Of a stretch of 64,000 bases of DNA, positions 59,739 to 64,000 are shown one piece after another. How positions within the stretch are numbered: the first letter of the stretch is position 1; every line of letters starts with the position of its first letter. The stretch is from Neobacillus ginsengisoli. Its GTDB lineage: Bacteria; Bacillota; Bacilli; Bacillales_B; DSM-18226. Below the pieces are notes generated by a model. That model did no database searches and was not told the DNA's origin. It worked only from the letters and a program-made list of their open reading frames with translations. The position numbers were made by a program, and so were the translations under genes. The stretch is taken from assembly GCF_030813055.1 (NCBI RefSeq), contig NZ_JAUSTW010000007.1, positions 62,001-126,000 of the forward strand. Reading direction: 5' to 3'.

Positions 59739-60491
59739 TTAATATTCAATCGTAATGATTGGTGTGCCAACTACGATGGTAGTCTTAGTGCCCAATCCTT
59801 CGGAGCGTACGCCAATTTGTAAATTCATGTTATTTCTCTTGTTTTCAATCGAATCAGACAACATTGGCGTGTGTGCCGTAACTGACATGAATGTATTCTC
59901 TTTTAACGCTTCGATTTGTTTCGCTTTAAACACAGACAGTAAGTGGTTTACTGTTGTAGGTAAAGACTTTTCAATCTTATCACTGACTTCGCCTTTCATA
60001 CAAGAAAAAATTGTAGGTTTTCCCCGAAAAATGTCAGTAAGCCTATTTTTATATTGATCCGTAGTGAAAAAGGACTCATTGGCCTTATTCCACACTTCAC
60101 CGCTGACTCTATAAACTATATACGCATTGACAGGCTGTTTTGTGTGGGTTGCCATTATTTGAAGCATTTCTTGGTGGTTTTTAGAAGTTGGAGATACTGC
60201 TGTTACTTCCCATTCTTGGCTGGTGTTTTTCGTGGACCAATCCCAATCTGGAAACTTTCGCTGAAGCTCCTTCGCATAATCCTTTGCTTCCTTCTCACTT
60301 TTCAGGTCAACCAAATGTTCCCTTGCATAAAAAGACCATTCATCGAGCAAAATATTTTCGTTTTGAAATACCGAAATCATTTTTAATAAATCGCGATCAT
60401 TATTTGCTTCGGTACTTCGGTTCCCCCAGCCAACCATCAAAAAACTTGCAATTGCAATCAAGCATAAAAAAAACATACTGTTTCTCTTCAT
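59739..60491 (-). CDS. ywmB: YwmB family protein
   Basis: A 250-residue exported or membrane-tethered protein with a hydrophobic N-terminus ([18 protein letters not shown]) and a YwmB/TATA-box-binding-like fold domain after it. Function unknown; the gene stands beside murA in bacilli. ATG 60,491 follows GGGGGAG. The stop is 32 bases before the murA start, so the genes are probably co-transcribed. Confidence 0.88.
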   Translation of the reverse strand: MKRNSMFFLCLIAIASFLMVGWGNRSTEANNDRDLLKMISVFQNENILLDEWSFYAREHLVDLKSEKEAKDYAKELQRKFPDWDWSTKNTSQEWEVTAVSPTSKNHQEMLQIMATHTKQPVNAYIVYRVSGEVWNKANESFFTTDQYKNRLTDIFRGKPTIFSCMKGEVSDKIEKSLPTTVNHLLSVFKAKQIEALKENTFMSVTAHTPMLSDSIENKRNNMNLQIGVRSEGLGTKTTIVVGTPIITIEY

Positions 60492-60656
60492 CTCTACTCT
60501 CCCCCTTACTACCAGTATTTCCAAGGAGAGAAAGAGCATACTTGGGAATTCTCGTCACTTTTTGACAAGTTACAGACTGCACATTCTAGTATGTATTTTT
60601 CCGCACAAAGAGAATTGTACTCTAAAATACCCTTTAATGGGAACATGTACGAAGAC

Positions 60657-60914
60657 CTAAATTTTTTCCAATTGTATTGACTGTAACATCAATGGCAGTT
60701 GTTTCGACCATTGAAGATAATCAAGGAAAAAATTACTAACAGTTGATCCGATGCAAATGGCCAATAATATATAAAGCAAACGAGCTTGGAAGACATGGTT
60801 TGGCTTCAGCAGCTTATCCAGCCGAATCGCCTGCAAGGCAAACCAGGCAAGGGCAATAAACACTAAGTGTGAAATAATGCTGACTAGTGCTATTTGTCCA
60901 AAATCATTAACCAT
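60657..60914 (-). CDS. ywzB: DUF1146 membrane protein YwzB
   Basis: An 85-residue protein with two membrane helices (ISHLVFIALAWFALQAI and ARLLYILLAICIGSTVSNFF). It matches YwzB/DUF1146 in size, the sequence LDKLL between the helices and location upstream of ywmB. ATG 60,914 follows GGGGGTG. No function is established. Confidence 0.85.
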   Translation of the reverse strand: MVNDFGQIALVSIISHLVFIALAWFALQAIRLDKLLKPNHVFQARLLYILLAICIGSTVSNFFLDYLQWSKQLPLMLQSIQLEKI

Positions 60915-61057
60915 CCTACACCCCCTATTTAAACCAATGACTATTCTATCATATTGACGGATCAAAGTCCTAAAAGTTTCCTTCGACAAACAGGTTTTTG
61001 TTTTGTGTCTATTTTGTGAACATTATTCTCCAAAAATAAGGGTTTTCAAAAAAAAAA

Positions 61058-61080
61058 GAAGAGGCATACATGCCTCCTCT
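61058..61080 (-). terminator. Terminator of the nuo operon
   Basis: GAGGCAT/ATGCCTC stem followed on the minus strand by a long T-run (TTCTTTTTTTTTT), just after nuoN. Confidence 0.88.
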
Positions 61081-61094
61081 ACCTTCACACTTTA

Positions 61095-62606
61095 TTACTT
61101 TAAAAAGTCATTAAACCCGTTAAAGTGGTTGTGCAAGAAATCGATTGCCAAATTCGGTGCGACCCCGAACACAATGGATGCCGCTACAGAAACGACTAAG
61201 ACAACGATAATTCCGAATGGAATTTTGAATTTGCTTTCGTCGCTTGCCGGACGGAAAAACATTTGCGTCATAACACCGAAATAGTAGAAATAAGAAACGA
61301 CTGTTGTCGCAATCATGATCGATGCCAGCACATAATGCGGGGTATCCACAAACGTACCGATGAAAATGTTCAACTTACCGATGAACCCTGCTGTACCCGG
61401 GAAGCCCGCCAGTGAAATCAACAGGATTCCCATGGTTACCGCGAGTACCGGTGAGCGGCGATAAAGACCGGCAAAATCGGAAATGTTCTCGGAGCCTGTT
61501 TTTTCCGAAATTAACTGGATAACCGCAAACGCCCCGAGGTTCATGAACAAGTAGGCTAGCAAGTAGAACCAGATTGCATCAAACATGATGAAATTCATTG
61601 ATGAGAATGCCACTAGGATATAACCCGCGTGAGCGATACTTGAGTACGCAAACATTCTTTTAATATTGGATTGCCGTAAAGCAACCACGTTACCGATGAT
61701 CATCGTCGCCCCGGCAATGAAGGCAATGTAATCCTGCATTTTATACAAAATCGGTTCGGAGCCCGGTCCTGCTGAAACCGCAAGTCCAAAAACAGATAGC
61801 AGAATACGGATGACGATCACAAAACCGGCCGTTTTTGAAACAACACTTAGAAATGCGGTAACGGGTGTCGGTGCGCCTTGATACACATCCGGCGCCCACA
61901 TATGGAAGGGAGCTGCCGCAAGCTTAAAGGATAAACCGACCAAAATCATTAAAAAGGCTAAGCCGAGCATATAGACCTGCTGCGGATCCGCTAACGATTG
62001 TAGCTTGTTCGCAATCGCTAAGAGGTTCGTCGAGCCCGTTAAGCCGTACACATAGCTCATCCCGAACAGCGTAATCGCAGTGGAAATACCGCCGTTGATG
62101 ACGTATTTCATCGCCGACTCATTAGACTTTAACTGATGCTTGCGGATGCCCGCTAATATATAAGAAGAAATTGATAACAATTCCAAGCCGACAAATAGCG
62201 TAATTAAATCGCCGCTTGATGTCATGACCATGGCACCAAGCAAGGCGGTTAAAAACAAATAATAAAATTCGCCTTGATATTCCTCCATGCCGTCTTTTGC
62301 CTTGTAGCTGACCGCCAAAAACATAACCAGTCCCGCTCCGGCAAGAAGCAGTAATTTAAAGGCCTTCGCAAATCCATCAAGCCGGAACGTATCATCCAAT
62401 ATCGATGTAACCCCTTGATCAAGTAATCCGGTAACAGATACCATTGCCGCTAGTATAGCGACAATGCTAATCCAGCCGAGAATTCTGCGGTCTTGCTTTT
62501 TCGGCATAAACAAATCGAGCAGCGTCAATACCGCAGCAACACCAAGGATGATGAATTCCGGTGTCATGATACTCCAGTGAAATGATGTCAATGTCTTAAA
62601 ACTCAT
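61095..62606 (-). CDS. nuoN: NADH-quinone oxidoreductase subunit N
   Basis: Antiporter-like proton-pumping subunit of respiratory complex I, 503 residues with about 14 helices. Conserved features: FVGLELLSISSYILAG with the helix-5 Glu, the Lys/His-bearing AAAPFHMWAPDVYQGAPTPV segment, and MFAYSSIAHAGYILV. It is the last gene of the operon and starts 6 bases after the nuoM stop. Confidence 0.96.
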   Translation of the reverse strand: MSFKTLTSFHWSIMTPEFIILGVAAVLTLLDLFMPKKQDRRILGWISIVAILAAMVSVTGLLDQGVTSILDDTFRLDGFAKAFKLLLLAGAGLVMFLAVSYKAKDGMEEYQGEFYYLFLTALLGAMVMTSSGDLITLFVGLELLSISSYILAGIRKHQLKSNESAMKYVINGGISTAITLFGMSYVYGLTGSTNLLAIANKLQSLADPQQVYMLGLAFLMILVGLSFKLAAAPFHMWAPDVYQGAPTPVTAFLSVVSKTAGFVIVIRILLSVFGLAVSAGPGSEPILYKMQDYIAFIAGATMIIGNVVALRQSNIKRMFAYSSIAHAGYILVAFSSMNFIMFDAIWFYLLAYLFMNLGAFAVIQLISEKTGSENISDFAGLYRRSPVLAVTMGILLISLAGFPGTAGFIGKLNIFIGTFVDTPHYVLASIMIATTVVSYFYYFGVMTQMFFRPASDESKFKIPFGIIVVLVVSVAASIVFGVAPNLAIDFLHNHFNGFNDFLK

Positions 62607-62612
62607 CCTTCA

Positions 62613-64000
62613 TCACCCTCCTATCCCAAGCATAATGGTTTCAAGTGCGGCATGAAGCGGTGAGCTTAAAACACTTGGGAACACACCGATTAACACGATC
62701 AACAGCATCAACACGACTACAGGCACGATTTCCACGCCTTTTAAATCGAGGACGCCGGTAAATTCACGGTGTGCTTTTCCGTACGTAATGCCGAGTGTGG
62801 CACGAAGTAAATAAACAGCTGTCATAATGATACCAATTGTACCAACCGCAGCAATCACCGGCATTTCTTTAAATAAACCAAGGAACGCCATAAATTCACT
62901 GACAAATCCCGACATCCCCGGCAATCCGAGTGAAGCCAGACTGCCTGCCAGTAAGAAGCCTGCAGCGACCGGCATTCCTTTTGCCATTCCGCCAAGATTT
63001 TCTATCAGCGATGTATCGGTGCGTTCATAGAAGACACCAACAAGGAAGAACAATAAGGCTGAAATTAATCCGTGTGAAATCACTTGGAAAATTGCCCCTT
63101 GAACGCCTGCCTGATTCATGGCTGCAAGACCGATTAACACAATTCCCATGTGTGAAATCGAGGAATACGCCAAAACCATTTTAAAGTCTGTTTGAATGAA
63201 CGCCAGAAACGCTCCGTACAATAGGTTGATGACGCCAAGGACAGCCAGCAGAACGGCAAGAGTTTTGAACTGCGTTGGAAAAATTCCCATTCCAAAGCGG
63301 ATTAAACCGTAGGCACCGATCTTTAACAGAATACCGGAGTGAATCATAACAATGGACGGCGGTGCCTGTACGTGAACCTTCAGCATCCAGCTGTGCAATG
63401 GGAAAATCGGTAATTTCACACCGAATGCAATTAGTAGAGCGATTAACAGCCCCAGCTTTGTTCCGCCTGAAATCGGCGCAATCAAATCAACATTTTTATC
63501 ATTAAGCAAGTGATGCAAGGCATCAATATTCGTTGTACCTGTCCGGGCAAACAGGATCATGATCACAATTAACAAAATTGCTGAGCCCAGGCCGTTGTAT
63601 ATTAAGAAACTAAATGCTGCTTTTTCTTTTTCAAAATAGCCCCATTTTCCGATTAGGAAGAACGTCGGAATTAAGGTTACCTCGAAGAAGATAAAGAACA
63701 GAATTAAGTTTTGGGCGGTAAAGACGCCAAGCATTCCTAGTTCTAAAAGAAGGAACAGCATAAAATAGCCCTTCCATTCTTTTTTAATATGAATGGAGGC
63801 AATCGCGGCAAGTGTCGCAATTACGGTCGTTAACACGATGAGCAATAACGAGAAGCCGTTAAGAGCCAATTCATATTTGACTGCAAAAATATCCTGAGCC
63901 GTACCTTTAAAGCCGCCGAATTGAATCCATGGAACCGAAACGGAAAAATCCTTCAAGCTTTTACCTGCAAGATAATGAAGATACGCGGCAAGCGCGAGAA
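62613..64000 (-). CDS. nuoM: NADH-quinone oxidoreductase subunit M (5' end outside the window)
   Basis: Proton-pumping antiporter-like subunit of complex I. The frame stays open to the window end, and the residues upstream of the TTG at 63,956 (ALAAYLHYLAGKS) continue a membrane protein, so the real start lies outside. Visible signatures: FEVTLIPTFFLIGKWG with the key Glu, GVKLPIFPLHSWMLKVHVQA, and AYSSISHMGIVLIGLAA. About 460 of the usual ~500 residues are present. Confidence 0.95.
   Translation of the reverse strand, partial: LALAAYLHYLAGKSLKDFSVSVPWIQFGGFKGTAQDIFAVKYELALNGFSLLLIVLTTVIATLAAIASIHIKKEWKGYFMLFLLLELGMLGVFTAQNLILFFIFFEVTLIPTFFLIGKWGYFEKEKAAFSFLIYNGLGSAILLIVIMILFARTGTTNIDALHHLLNDKNVDLIAPISGGTKLGLLIALLIAFGVKLPIFPLHSWMLKVHVQAPPSIVMIHSGILLKIGAYGLIRFGMGIFPTQFKTLAVLLAVLGVINLLYGAFLAFIQTDFKMVLAYSSISHMGIVLIGLAAMNQAGVQGAIFQVISHGLISALLFFLVGVFYERTDTSLIENLGGMAKGMPVAAGFLLAGSLASLGLPGMSGFVSEFMAFLGLFKEMPVIAAVGTIGIIMTAVYLLRATLGITYGKAHREFTGVLDLKGVEIVPVVVLMLLIVLIGVFPSVLSSPLHAALETIMLGIGG

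Overview
The window comes from a low-GC, endospore-forming Bacillaceae genome (Bacillus/Neobacillus-like). The evidence is the run of sporulation and envelope genes in B. subtilis-like order (ywqB-ywqA, ssbB, ywpF, fabZ, mbl, spoIIID, spoIIQ, spoIID, murA, ywmB, ywzB), a germination hydrolase (cwlJ), a Spo0E-type phosphatase, strong AGGAGG ribosome sites, frequent TTG/GTG starts and SigmaA promoters. Complex I genes (nuoM, nuoN) follow ywzB, an arrangement B. subtilis lacks. No rRNA, tRNA or CRISPR array was seen.

Layout. 0-9.4 kb: a secreted LysM/NlpC-P60 wall hydrolase, a sedolisin protease, a DinB-like protein, a 52-bp hairpin repeat array, and a MarR-controlled EmrA/EmrB efflux operon divergent from a TetR regulator, with promoters and palindromic operators visible. 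9.4-11 kb: a 25-residue membrane peptide gene and a Fur-boxed FTR1 iron permease. 11-22.6 kb: DUF3231 proteins, an IS1182-like relic between two copies of a terminator hairpin, oxidoreductases, a phenylalanine hydroxylase behind two nearly identical tandem T-box leaders, a MerR/SDR pair, cwlJ, a Spo0E-like gene, a second repeat array and the ohrR/ohr pair. 23-36 kb: a pyruvate kinase without its C-terminal domain, a second LysM/P60 hydrolase, ywqB-ywqA, a 3D-domain protein, a frameshifted Xre regulator, ssbB with a ComK-type site, and ywpF.

37-48.4 kb is an accessory island inserted between ywpF and fabZ, flanked by IS3, resolvase and other gene relics. It encodes a protein made of more than 60 Glu-Thr dipeptides, three glycosyltransferase-like proteins, four different sulfotransferases, a PHP phosphoesterase and a TauE/SafE sulfite-exporter-type permease. 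I propose, as inference, that this is a system building a sulfated glycan, possibly on the Thr-rich repeat protein, which has no signal peptide and could be a mother-cell-made spore-surface protein. This is the best candidate here for an undescribed system.

48.8-64 kb returns to the conserved backbone, mostly on the minus strand: fabZ, a small EpuA-like membrane protein, mbl, spoIIID, an alkyltransferase-like protein, DinB, a PBP3-type penicillin-binding protein, spoIIQ, spoIID, murA, ywmB, ywzB, nuoN and nuoM (cut by the window end). Intergenic space across the window carries several families of short spaced 'word' repeats and many gene relics, so gene decay is active outside the core.
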